From contig NZ_CYSP01000004.1 in the NCBI RefSeq assembly GCF_001298735.1, forward strand, positions 186,001-250,000: a DNA stretch of 64,000 nt, written 5' to 3'. Position numbers and translations under genes: made by a program. The DNA is from Propionispora sp. 2/2-37. GTDB lineage: Bacteria; Bacillota; Negativicutes; Propionisporales; Propionisporaceae. Below, piece by piece: positions 26,158-34,400 of the stretch. Each line of letters opens with the position of its first letter. Position 1 is the stretch's first letter. The notes below the pieces were generated by a model, which ran no database searches, was not told the DNA's origin, and saw only the letters and a program-made list of their open reading frames with translations.

Positions 26158-26206
26158 GTCTGACTTAAACAGATTAATAAACCTGTTTAAGTCAGACATT
26201 TTTTTA
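26158..26206 (+). terminator. Strong rho-independent terminator
   Basis: Perfect 15-bp stem (26158-26172 with 26183-26197, core GTCTGACTTAAACAG), loop of 10, followed by ATTTTTTTAT. It ends the AEC/small-protein transcript. Confidence 0.9.
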
Positions 26207-26283
26207 TAAGTACTGAAGTCATTGATTTTAAAAGATTACCTCAAACTAATCATGCAGGTGGTGCCGTCTAAGTATTTTCAGGT

Positions 26284-26937
26284 TTATTGCCAGTTTCCAT
26301 CTAATAATCTTGTATAATAACTTTGTGCCGTATAGAGTGCCGCTACCGGATTATGACCCGTAAGCCGGTCTTTAGTCACCAAAGTAGTTACCGGTGCTTG
26401 GGAATATTTATAAAACAGACTGTCATGCCCTACGCATAGCCCAACCACAACATTAAGCTCCGTTTCATTCCTATTTAATAATTTAGCCTGCAATACCGGA
26501 TTGCACAGTGGTTCACCGTCTCTTCTAATATATTCGCTGCCAATATGAATTTCCGTTTTGGGTATGGCAGCTACTTTACAGGCAACCCCGAATACTTCAA
26601 AGCCATGAACTTTTAAAATGCGCGCAAAAATTCTGCTTTCATTTAATAATCCGGAACAGGTGGCAATACCAATTTTCCTGGCGTCAATTCTTCTGGCAAA
26701 TTCCATGATTTCTTCCACACGCGTATATTTTCCATAAAAGCCGCCTTCTACCTCCGCTCCGGCAATCGCCAGTTTACGCACTTCTTCATTTTTGTTGTAC
26801 AATTCAACAATATCCGCAATCTCTTCTTCGGTCAGTTGGGTTGTCAGACAAAATTCAGGAAAATGTCCGTCTCCCTTGCTGCAGCTGCCTGTACCGCAGT
26901 CGGCACAGGTAAAATTCAGTTTGTCTTTTGATTTCAT
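26284..26937 (-). CDS. DUF1847 domain protein
   Basis: 217 aa soluble protein of the DUF1847 family. Cysteines cluster at the N-terminus (CADCGTGSCSKGDGHFPEFC) and recur in the core (IATCSGLLNES, VACKVAA, LCNPVL, VGLCVGHDSLF). This suggests a metal or cluster site. ATG after GGAGGAACAACAAT. It is the last gene of the leftward ssu/enolase unit, 41 bp after the enolase-superfamily gene. Function unknown. Confidence 0.8.
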   Translation of the reverse strand: MKSKDKLNFTCADCGTGSCSKGDGHFPEFCLTTQLTEEEIADIVELYNKNEEVRKLAIAGAEVEGGFYGKYTRVEEIMEFARRIDARKIGIATCSGLLNESRIFARILKVHGFEVFGVACKVAAIPKTEIHIGSEYIRRDGEPLCNPVLQAKLLNRNETELNVVVGLCVGHDSLFYKYSQAPVTTLVTKDRLTGHNPVAALYTAQSYYTRLLDGNWQ

Positions 26938-26977
26938 ATTGTTGTTCCTCCAAACATCAACTACGCCTCTGTTAGGG

Positions 26978-28153
26978 TTATTTAATCAAAACTCTGTCCG
27001 AATCGGTATAGACCTTTTCGGTAAAATCCTGCCCTATCCCCGGAAACTCCGGCACAGTATAGCGCCCGTTTACCGGCTGATAGTTATGAACGCATAATTC
27101 AGCATACTCCGGCAGCAGTGTCTTTTGATGGTGTTCATGAATACAGAAATTAGGAATTGCCGTTTCGGCATGCAAAGCTGCCGCTTCTGCTACGCCGGTT
27201 CCTGCCACATGAGCCTGCACGGTAACCTCGTAGGCATGCGCCAAGTCCGCAATCTTTTTAAATTCGGATAAACCGCCGCAGGAACCAATATCCGGTTGAA
27301 TGATGTCGATAGAACGATCGGCAAAAAAGGGCAGATATCCCCAGCGGGTATATATTCTTTCCCCGGAAGCAATGGGTATGCTGATTTTCTCCTTGGCTTT
27401 TTGCAGCAGCTTAGGATTCAAAGGCGTGTTAATCTCTTCATAAAAGAAAATATTATATTCTTCAATGGCCTTGGCAAACTGAATGGCGCTGACCATATCC
27501 GTATTCGCATGATTTTCGATGATAATATCGACATCCGGACCAACAGCCTCCCGAATGGCTTTGACCCGTTCCACGCCAAGCTGAATAACCGAATTGGGAA
27601 GCGGTCCCTCTAAGTGTACATTTTCGGTAGTGCCACTCCGGTTAAGCGCCAGAACATCCACTTTAACGGCATCATACCCTTCAGCAACGGCTTTTAAAGC
27701 CTCCTCGGCATATTCTTCCTTCTTTCCTCTCGGCTTCCGCTCCGTTCCCCAGGAAAACTGAATTTGGGAAGCATAGACCCTAAGATCCTTTCTGCACTTT
27801 CCGCCCAAAAGCCGATACAGGGGCAGACCTAATGCTTTTCCTTTAATATCCCACAATGCCATATCAATTGCGCTCATTCCGGAAAAAACAACCGTCCCTC
27901 CTCCCTGTCCCCAGAATGTTTTCTTGAAAAATTTTTCCCATATAAACTCCGTATTGAACGGATCCAAGCCCAGAATCAGCTTGGCGAGATCTTTAATCAT
28001 GCCGGCCGCGGCACTTCCGCCAACACCGTAAGCCATACCGGCCTCCCCCACGCCATATATTCCTTCATCGGTATCAATTCTCACTAAGACAGGACGCTGT
28101 CCGGAGTTCTTACGTAAATGAACATGAAATACTTCCACCTGCGTTATTTTCAT
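26978..28153 (-). CDS. Enolase-superfamily dehydratase (mandelate racemase/muconate lactonizing type)
   Basis: 391 aa. An N-terminal capping domain (MKITQVEVFHVHLRK...GEAGMAYG) is followed by a barrel domain. Features are the second-strand lysine in YDAVKVDVLAL, metal ligands IIENHAN, FFYEEIN and SGERIYTRWGY, the aspartate IIQPDIGSCGG, and a barrel histidine in VTVQAHVAGTG. This fits acid-sugar dehydratases such as galactonate dehydratases, but substrate assignment needs biochemistry. Lies 24 bp after the ABC ATPase, so it may act on what that transporter imports. Confidence 0.85.
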   Translation of the reverse strand: MKITQVEVFHVHLRKNSGQRPVLVRIDTDEGIYGVGEAGMAYGVGGSAAAGMIKDLAKLILGLDPFNTEFIWEKFFKKTFWGQGGGTVVFSGMSAIDMALWDIKGKALGLPLYRLLGGKCRKDLRVYASQIQFSWGTERKPRGKKEEYAEEALKAVAEGYDAVKVDVLALNRSGTTENVHLEGPLPNSVIQLGVERVKAIREAVGPDVDIIIENHANTDMVSAIQFAKAIEEYNIFFYEEINTPLNPKLLQKAKEKISIPIASGERIYTRWGYLPFFADRSIDIIQPDIGSCGGLSEFKKIADLAHAYEVTVQAHVAGTGVAEAAALHAETAIPNFCIHEHHQKTLLPEYAELCVHNYQPVNGRYTVPEFPGIGQDFTEKVYTDSDRVLIK

Positions 28154-28177
28154 TACGAATCCTTCTTTCTATATTCT

Positions 28178-28948
28178 CTAAATGGCATAAATTTCATCGG
28201 AAATTTCCTGCGCACCCTTTTGTTCCTGCTTTAGGACTCTAGCTAAAATCAATCTTTCGAAATAGGCAAAGCTGCTGTCTTTTACCCTGGGCCGGGCAAG
28301 GGTCACCTTTTTATCCAGAGCTATTCTGCCTTCTTCGATCAGCACAACCCGGTCCGCCAAATAGACAGCTTCGCCCACATCATGGGTCACTAAAACAACC
28401 GTAAAGCCCTGTTCTTTCCACAATTTTTCAATTAACACCTGCATATTAATCCGGGTCAGGGCATCCAGGGCACCAAGGGGTTCATCCAAGAGTAACAATT
28501 TGGGTTCTCCGGCCAGTGCCCGCGCTAACGACACTCTTTGCTTCTGCCCGCCCGACAAAACCGCCGGCCATTCCTCCGCCTTATTTGCCAAATCAACCTC
28601 TTCCAAAGCGCCGATAGCGCGCTCCCTGCTGCGCTCCTTCGATCCTAATGCGACATTCTCCCACACTTTCTTCCAGGGCAACAGCCTTGCCTCCTGAAAA
28701 AGATATCTGACCTCCGGATTAATTTGCCGCACCGGCGCATCGTGCAGGACAATGCTGCCCGTTGTGGGAACTTCCAGATGAGAAATAAGCCGTAACAGCG
28801 TACTTTTGCCACAGCCGCTCTGTCCCACCAATGCAACAAACTCCCCCGGCGCTATACTGAGATTTAAATTTTTTAAGACCTGGACAGTCCCAAAACACTT
28901 ACTTACATTTTGTATTTCAATCGCAAATCCTTTTATCGTATCGCTCAT
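28178..28948 (-). CDS. ABC transporter ATP-binding protein, SsuB/TauB-like
   Basis: 256 aa ATPase of the nitrate/sulfonate/taurine importer class. Walker A GQSGCGKSTLL, Q-loop YLFQEARLLPWKKVW (typical of SsuB/TauB), signature LSGGQKQRVSLARAL, Walker B LLLDEPLGALD and the switch histidine VTHDVGEAVYLADR. GGGAGAATAGC precedes the ATG. It works with the permease and lipoprotein encoded just upstream. Confidence 0.9.
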   Translation of the reverse strand: MSDTIKGFAIEIQNVSKCFGTVQVLKNLNLSIAPGEFVALVGQSGCGKSTLLRLISHLEVPTTGSIVLHDAPVRQINPEVRYLFQEARLLPWKKVWENVALGSKERSRERAIGALEEVDLANKAEEWPAVLSGGQKQRVSLARALAGEPKLLLLDEPLGALDALTRINMQVLIEKLWKEQGFTVVLVTHDVGEAVYLADRVVLIEEGRIALDKKVTLARPRVKDSSFAYFERLILARVLKQEQKGAQEISDEIYAI

Positions 28949-28960
28949 GCTATTCTCCCG

Positions 28961-29746
28961 CTACCCTTTTCTGTAATTTATATGCCATCGCAACACCCGT
29001 TTTTCAATCAAACCGGCGGCAAAATCGGAAAGGCTTCCTAAAAAAGCATAGATAATCAGGCTAAGCACAATAACATCCATGAGCATGAATTCCCTGGCAT
29101 TGGTAGCCATAAACCCTATCCCGGATTTCGCCGCAACCGTCTCGGCTACAATCAGGGTTAGCCACATACGCCCAAGCGACTGGCGGATACCGATCATGAT
29201 GGATGCCATGGAACCTGGAAAAATAATATCTTTGAATAACTCGAACCGGGTCAGGCCATAGGTTTTTCCCATCTCCAGCAAGCTATGATCAACGTAGCGG
29301 ATGCCATGAAAGGTATTAAGATAAATGGGAAAAAACGTGCCCAGGGAAATCAATACCGTTTTAGCAGTTTCTCCAATGCCAAACCAGATAAGAATTAATG
29401 GCAGCATAGCCAGGTGGGGAACATTACGAATCATTTGTATCGGCGTGTTCAGAATCTTTTCCGCCAGCCGGAACTGCCCGTTGACGACACCCAGTAAAAA
29501 GCCGATCAGGCCGCCGATAACAAACCCCGCCGCCGCTCTGGCCGTACTAATTTCAATATTTTTTGCCAATGTGCCGTCGGCAATAAGCCGTACGACAGCT
29601 TTCCCCACATCCCCCGGAGGCGGAAACAGACTGGTGCTGCTTTGCCCCAGTGTCATAATATACCAAAGGATAAGCACTGTAACCGGAATACTCCACGCAA
29701 GCAGCAAATCGGTAACTTTAAACGGATTGCGCAAATCATTCGTCAC
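28961..29746 (-). CDS. ABC transporter permease, SsuC/TauC-like
   Basis: 261 aa inner-membrane permease with six hydrophobic segments. The cytoplasmic EAA loop is present (MGKTYGLTRFELFKDIIFPGSMASIMIG region), and LTLIVAETVAAKSGIGFMATNAREF is typical of SsuC-type permeases. GTG start after AAGGCAG. It lies 12 bp from the ATPase gene and 5 bp from the binding-protein gene. Confidence 0.9.
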   Translation of the reverse strand: MTNDLRNPFKVTDLLLAWSIPVTVLILWYIMTLGQSSTSLFPPPGDVGKAVVRLIADGTLAKNIEISTARAAAGFVIGGLIGFLLGVVNGQFRLAEKILNTPIQMIRNVPHLAMLPLILIWFGIGETAKTVLISLGTFFPIYLNTFHGIRYVDHSLLEMGKTYGLTRFELFKDIIFPGSMASIMIGIRQSLGRMWLTLIVAETVAAKSGIGFMATNAREFMLMDVIVLSLIIYAFLGSLSDFAAGLIEKRVLRWHINYRKG

Positions 29747-29751
29747 CTGCC

Positions 29752-30795
29752 TTACTCATATGTTTTAAATTTACTAATGTCGGCATCAAAGGAACGGTCA
29801 AAAATCTTACTGATGTCAATCCCTGCCTGCAGCAGGCCCAGTTTGGCAAAAGTATCTACAATATCCTGCTCAGAGGCAATGGTCTTATCGTCAAGGGGAA
29901 CAATGATTGTTTGGGTTTGTTGGTTTTCTTCCTTGTATTGATCCAAATATTCCTGAGTTTGCTGGTTAATTTGCGGTGCATAATATGCCGCCCATTCCGC
30001 CGGATGCTGTCTTGCCCATTCATTGGCTTCATGAAAGCGTGACAGATAATCCACGATAGCCGCATGCTTTTTAGGATCCTTAATGGCCTCCGGTGTTGCA
30101 TACCAGTAAAAATCACCGGAAAGAATATCGGCTGCCGACTGCAGGGTTACCGCTCCCCTGGCATGAGCGGAACGTATCGCGTTGCCGTAGCTGGCAAGCG
30201 CGTCGACCTCTCCTGTAAGCAGCGCCGACAACCCATCCGAAGTCGACATAGCTATTGTTTCCACTTCATTCCAGGAAAGGCCGGCATTTTCCAGCATTTT
30301 TGCCAAAAAATAATGCGCGGTTGTACTCTTTACATAGGCAACCTTTTTCCCTTTTAGGTCTTTCACCGATTGAATTGGCGAATTGGCCGAAACAACTAAT
30401 TCCTGGTTGAGTGTCGTTGATTTTTTAGTTGCAATAATTTTCAGATTTCCACCATTTCGGGCCTGGGAAGCAAAAATCGGTGGAATTTGGCTGCCAGTCC
30501 CTAAATCAAGCTGATTTGCCGCCATTGCTTCTAATACAAGATTTCCACCCTGCATTACATGGAATTCCACTTTATACGGTGTTTTATCCAGTCCGGCAGC
30601 TTCCAAAAAAGCCTGCCCGTTTTTCCCCTCTGCTGCCCCTATTCGCAGAACAACTCCTGAAAGGTCTAAATCAGTCCCTGCCGCGGCAGTCGTTGTTTTG
30701 CCGCTTTCCTGTTCTGTCCGGGAACTGCCGCATCCCGCCATGAGCAGTGAAAATACCAGAAATAAAGCTAATAAAACCATTCTATACTGTCTCAA
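29752..30795 (-). CDS. ABC transporter substrate-binding lipoprotein, SsuA/TauA/NMT1-like
   Basis: About 347 aa. Lipoprotein signal peptide MRQYRMVLLALFLVFSLLMAGCGSS with the lipobox LMAGC. The mature part has the NMT1/SsuA-like fold (IRQ-type pocket segments such as MQGGNLVLEAMAANQLDLGTG, VKDLKGKKVAYVKSTTAHYFL and EWAAYYAPQI). The TTG at 30795 follows GGAGAGG and gives the expected short signal; the longer upstream frame does not. Aliphatic sulfonate is the usual ligand of the family, but the neighbouring sugar-acid-type dehydratase leaves another small acid possible. Confidence 0.88.
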   Translation of the reverse strand: MRQYRMVLLALFLVFSLLMAGCGSSRTEQESGKTTTAAAGTDLDLSGVVLRIGAAEGKNGQAFLEAAGLDKTPYKVEFHVMQGGNLVLEAMAANQLDLGTGSQIPPIFASQARNGGNLKIIATKKSTTLNQELVVSANSPIQSVKDLKGKKVAYVKSTTAHYFLAKMLENAGLSWNEVETIAMSTSDGLSALLTGEVDALASYGNAIRSAHARGAVTLQSAADILSGDFYWYATPEAIKDPKKHAAIVDYLSRFHEANEWARQHPAEWAAYYAPQINQQTQEYLDQYKEENQQTQTIIVPLDDKTIASEQDIVDTFAKLGLLQAGIDISKIFDRSFDADISKFKTYE

Positions 30796-31040
30796 TTTAC
30801 CAACCTCTCCTATCCTAAAATAAAATAGCAACGATTCACCCCAGTTACATCCTCAGGCTTCGGTCCGCAGTCTAAAACCACAGCCGCAGCCCATTTTTAA
30901 GTCAGTTCCAGATTTCCCAGACGGTTGACTATAACCAGCACGCCGGCACTCCCAGCCTCACCACCTTCACCTTAAACTCTCGTTTATTTAATTATTGTCG
31001 GGATAGCTGGCCGGAATCCCTGCATTGCCGGCATACAGAC
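30796..31040 (-). other. GC-rich untranslated leader of the ssu-like operon
   Basis: About 245 nt with no convincing gene, visibly richer in G and C than the flanking intergenic DNA. Short hairpins are possible, such as GCCGG/CCGGC and GGGAT/ATCCC around 30997-31035. It does not match the conserved cores of SAM, TPP, FMN, cobalamin, lysine or guanidine riboswitches that I know. It could be a structured RNA or merely decayed DNA. Confidence 0.35.
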
Positions 31041-31096
31041 AAAATAAAAAAGACCAACTCCTCTCGGAATTGGTCTCTAGCTATCTAGTCAACCAA
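31041..31096 (-). promoter_or_regulatory. Attenuator: terminator and competing antiterminator hairpins
   Basis: Minus-strand RNA can form a 10-bp terminator stem GACCAATTCC/GGAGTTGGTC (31075-31066 with 31061-31052), followed by TTTTTTATTTT. Alternatively it can form an upstream hairpin TTGGT...CTAG-ATAG-CTAG...ACCAA (31096-31070). The two share the ACCAA segment and so exclude each other. This is the layout of transcription attenuation, 30 nt into the leader. Confidence 0.6.
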
Positions 31097-31124
31097 ATAT
31101 GAATCCAAAAATTCTTTTTTTGTT

Positions 31125-31153
31125 ATAATATACCACCTAAATTTATTTGTCAA
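31125..31153 (-). promoter_or_regulatory. Promoter of the ssu-like operon
   Basis: TTGACA (31148-31153), 17 bp, TATTAT (31125-31130) on the minus strand, just downstream of the iolC stop and upstream of the attenuator. Confidence 0.8.
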
Positions 31154-31206
31154 TATGCAAATTCTTTAAGAAGCCCGGCAGGCAATCACACCGCCCCAGC
31201 AGCCAA

Positions 31207-32238
31207 TTACTCGACATCATCTCTCCAGCCTATTTCTGTAATCACCTTTTCAGTCCGTCCGGCAATAAATTTTTGAATATCCGCTGCTTTAGGCATCGCC
31301 GCCGAACAACTATGGCTGGCTACCACCATCGATGCGGAAGCCGTGGCAAATTCCAGCGCCTTGGAGACATCCCAATTCTCCAAAAGCCCGTAGATAAAAG
31401 CGGACGCATAAGCATCTCCGCCGCCGAAAGACTTTAACAGCTTAATAGAAAATGAATCCACTTTATAAGCCCGCTGATCGCTGCAATAAGCAATAGAACC
31501 TTTTTTCCCGTATTTGATAATCGCAATTTTATTGCCATAGCCTAAATACTGCTCCGCCAGTTGATAGCCCTTGACGGTATTTTTCGCATCAAGCATTTCC
31601 ATCAAATCAAATTCTTCGCGGGAACCGATAATAATATCGCTCATTTTACCGGCCAGCGAGTAGTAGACAGAGATTTCCGCTTTGGATTTCCAGGTATAAC
31701 TGCGGTAATCAATATCAAAGATAACTATGGTTCCATGTTGTTTGGCATATTTCATGGCTAAAAAGCAAGCTTCCCTGGAAAGGCTGGCTGCCAAGGCAGT
31801 ACCTGATAGCAACAGAATCTTTGAGTTTTTAATGTACTCTTCGGAAACATCTTCGGTCAATAACTGCAGGTCGGCCACACCATTGCGGTACATCAGGATA
31901 CGGCTTTCGGTAGGAGTCAGAATTTCCGTGAAAGTCAAACCTAAGCACTCGCCGTTTTTCGCCGCCGAAATCTGAGAAATATCGACGCCTTCTTTACTAA
32001 AATAGCCTTTGATGAACTCGCCAAACTGATCATCCGATACTTTGCCCAAAAAGCCCGCTTTTTTCCCTAACCGGGCCATTCCCACTGTAATATTGGCTGG
32101 TGATCCGCCCAGATACATGGAAAAGGTGGCTACTTCAAACAGCGGTCTATGAAGTTCGTTGGGATTAAGATCAATAGTCGCTCTGCCTACAGGTATAATG
32201 TCCATCGGTTTTGCCGCCTCAAACTGGATGTGATTCAT
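31207..32238 (-). CDS. iolC: 5-dehydro-2-deoxygluconokinase, IolC
   Basis: 343 aa PfkB-family kinase, about 330 in Bacillus. It phosphorylates 5-dehydro-2-deoxy-D-gluconate in the classic inositol pathway. Family signatures: IPVGRATIDLN, FSMYLGGSPANITVGMARLGKKAGFLGKV and IVIFDIDYRSYTW. The catalytic-base motif reads FGGGDAYASAF, where Bacillus has GAGD; the aspartate is retained. Last gene of the inositol operon. The iolD, iolE and iolB genes that would make its usual substrate are not in the window, so its substrate here is open. Confidence 0.88.
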   Translation of the reverse strand: MNHIQFEAAKPMDIIPVGRATIDLNPNELHRPLFEVATFSMYLGGSPANITVGMARLGKKAGFLGKVSDDQFGEFIKGYFSKEGVDISQISAAKNGECLGLTFTEILTPTESRILMYRNGVADLQLLTEDVSEEYIKNSKILLLSGTALAASLSREACFLAMKYAKQHGTIVIFDIDYRSYTWKSKAEISVYYSLAGKMSDIIIGSREEFDLMEMLDAKNTVKGYQLAEQYLGYGNKIAIIKYGKKGSIAYCSDQRAYKVDSFSIKLLKSFGGGDAYASAFIYGLLENWDVSKALEFATASASMVVASHSCSAAMPKAADIQKFIAGRTEKVITEIGWRDDVE

Positions 32239-32253
32239 GTCCGGTATCCTCCT

Positions 32254-33101
32254 TTATTTACACTGGTTGTTACTGCCAAAAATGCAAATATGCTCTTTCA
32301 CATTTTCATAAGTCGCCTGCCGTATAGCGTCATGAAGCTGGAAATACGTAACTCCCCGGTTATCCAAAAATATAGCATACATTTGCTTTACTATACTTTG
32401 AAACGAGGCGGTAGCAATATTCACTTTAGAAACACCATGAGCGATGGCTCTTCTAAAATCTCCGGCCAAAAGACCGGAACCGCTATGCAGCACCAGCGGC
32501 ACGGCTACCTCGTCATGAATTTTCCGCAAACGGTCAAACCGCAGATTAGGCTCGACCTTATACTCCCCATGGACCGTACCAATAGCTACCGCCAAGGCAT
32601 GGATCTTTGTCTCGGCATAAAACCGTTTTGCGTCTTCTACCGAAGTAATCATAATTTCCACGCCGGCATAATCGCCTTCACTGCCGCCGACCTTGCCAAT
32701 CTCGGCTTCTACCGAAGCGCCGAATTCCGCCGCCATCGCCATAACCTTCCTGGTTGTTGCTATGTTTTTGTCCAGGGGATCATGGGAGCCGTCAAACATC
32801 ACCGAAGAAAAACCCAGCTCCAACGCCTGCCTGATCAAAGCGAGATCAAAACCATGATCATAATGCACGGCAACAGGAACCTTTGCCGCCTTGGCCGCCG
32901 CCACCGTCACCGCCCAATAAGCGGCAGGGGAGAATACCGCATACGGCCTTCCGCCACTTGAATAATCAGCGGTGAGTTAAGCTCTTCCGCCGCTTCAACG
33001 GCCCCCATAATCATCTCCATGTTCGCAACGTTAAAAGCGCCAATCCCATACCGCCCGGCCCTTGCCTGTTTCAATATTTGCTCCAGTGTAACTAAAGCCA
33101 T
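32254..33101 (-). pseudogene. Class II aldolase (IolJ/GatY/FbaA family) split by a frameshift
   Basis: The 5' part (33101-32907) encodes the family N-terminus (MALVTLEQILKQARAGRYGI then GAFNVANMEM...). The 3' part (32910-32254) encodes the rest: VAVHYDHGFD with metal-binding histidines, the glycine-rich EAEIGKVGGSEGD, GTVHGEYKVEPNL and LHSGSGLLAG. Together they make about 282 aa, the normal size. The two frames meet at TTATTGGGCGGTGACGG, where one base seems lost. The upstream TGA stop overlaps a GTG start in GTGA, so coupled translation of two halves is conceivable. Expected role: cleaving 2-deoxy-5-keto-gluconate-6-phosphate or a ketose bisphosphate. Confidence 0.75.
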
Positions 33102-33152
33102 CTTCCTCCTCCTTCTCTGCTCGCAGCGTCTATCTTGAATACTTCTTGCGGC

Positions 33153-34304
33153 TTACCATAACTGCTTGTATATTTCAATGATTTGTTCTTTTGTCGGTAT
33201 TCTGAAAGTATTGGCCGGACTGCCGCTGTCCAAAGCATCGTCTGCCATTTTATCAAGCTGTGCAAAAAATTCGTCCTTCTTTACACCAAGTTGTGCCAAG
33301 GGCGGGATCTCCAGTTCCCGGCATAAACGCTCGACTTCTAGTACCATAGCTGTTGCGGCTTCACCGTCCGGACTATGTTCGTCAGCTACTCCCATTACCC
33401 AGCCGATTTGAGCAAATCGGGCCGTATTGCCAGAGCTGGCGAAGGCAAGGCAGGCCGGCAGCAGCACGGCATTGGATATACCATGGGCAATGTGAAACAG
33501 TGCTCCAATAGGCCTGCTCATACCATGTACCAGAGTAACGGATGCATTATTGAAGGCAATGCCGGCCTCATGGGCTCCGATGGCCATTTGCAGCCTTGCG
33601 GCTTCGTTCTTGCCGTCCTGGAAACAAACCGGCAGATTCCGGTGAATCTTCTTGATAGCCGCTAAGGCAAAGGTATCGGACAGCGGCTGTGCCTTGCGCG
33701 AGGTATAGGCCTCAATCGCATGGGTTAGCGCGTCGATTCCGGTTGCTGCCGTTACTTGGGGCGGAGCCGTCAGCGTGAAGTCCGGGTCCACTACGGCCAG
33801 TGCCGGCAGGATCGACGGACCGGCCAGCAACATTTTCACATTCTTTTTTGTGTCGGTAATGATGGTGAATTTCGTGGCTTCCGAGCCGGTACCCGCCGTT
33901 GTCGGGATGGCTGCCAGGTAGGGCACCGGCGTCTGGATGGTTTTGTGCAGGTAATCGCTGATTTTACCCGGACTTTCCGCCATAAAACCGATGGCTTTCG
34001 CCGCATCGATCGGACTGCCGCCACCGAGCGCAATGATAAAGTCGCAGCCTTCCTCCCGGTACAGCGCAACGCCCTCCGCCACCATGATATCGGTTGGTTC
34101 GCTGTTGGCGCCGGCATAGATGGCGTAGGCAATATGGGCTTTATCCAGGGCGGCGGTTACCTTGGCCGCATTGCCAAGCTGAACCATAAATTGATCGGTA
34201 ACCAGTAATGCTTTGCCTCCCTTTCCTTGTATGTATTCACCCAGTTCGCCGATGACACCGGCACCTGACAGGATTTTGGCCGGTACTAAAAATTCATTTC
34301 CCAT
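33153..34304 (-). CDS. Iron-containing alcohol dehydrogenase
   Basis: 383 aa group III ADH. NAD-binding GGGSPIDAAKAIGF, PTTAGTGSEATKFTIIT, and the metal-binding run DALTHAIEAY with the histidines in VTLVHGMSRPIGALFHIAHG are visible. ATG 34304 follows AAGGAGTGAGAAGC. In this operon it could reduce an aldehyde product of aldol cleavage, for example malonate semialdehyde, or an intermediate keto acid; the substrate is not readable. Confidence 0.88.
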   Translation of the reverse strand: MGNEFLVPAKILSGAGVIGELGEYIQGKGGKALLVTDQFMVQLGNAAKVTAALDKAHIAYAIYAGANSEPTDIMVAEGVALYREEGCDFIIALGGGSPIDAAKAIGFMAESPGKISDYLHKTIQTPVPYLAAIPTTAGTGSEATKFTIITDTKKNVKMLLAGPSILPALAVVDPDFTLTAPPQVTAATGIDALTHAIEAYTSRKAQPLSDTFALAAIKKIHRNLPVCFQDGKNEAARLQMAIGAHEAGIAFNNASVTLVHGMSRPIGALFHIAHGISNAVLLPACLAFASSGNTARFAQIGWVMGVADEHSPDGEAATAMVLEVERLCRELEIPPLAQLGVKKDEFFAQLDKMADDALDSGSPANTFRIPTKEQIIEIYKQLW

Positions 34305-34400
34305 GCTTCTCACTCCTTATGACTTTACATATTGGGTTTATTGCAATGGAATAGGATTAGTTATCAGCGCTATTCAACGGTTTTAATGCTTTGTCCTATT

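Noticed and set aside
30796..31040. Possible cobalamin or guanidine riboswitch before the ssu-like operon
   Set aside because: A few words look similar (for example CCGAAGCC), but the conserved core segments and their order are missing.
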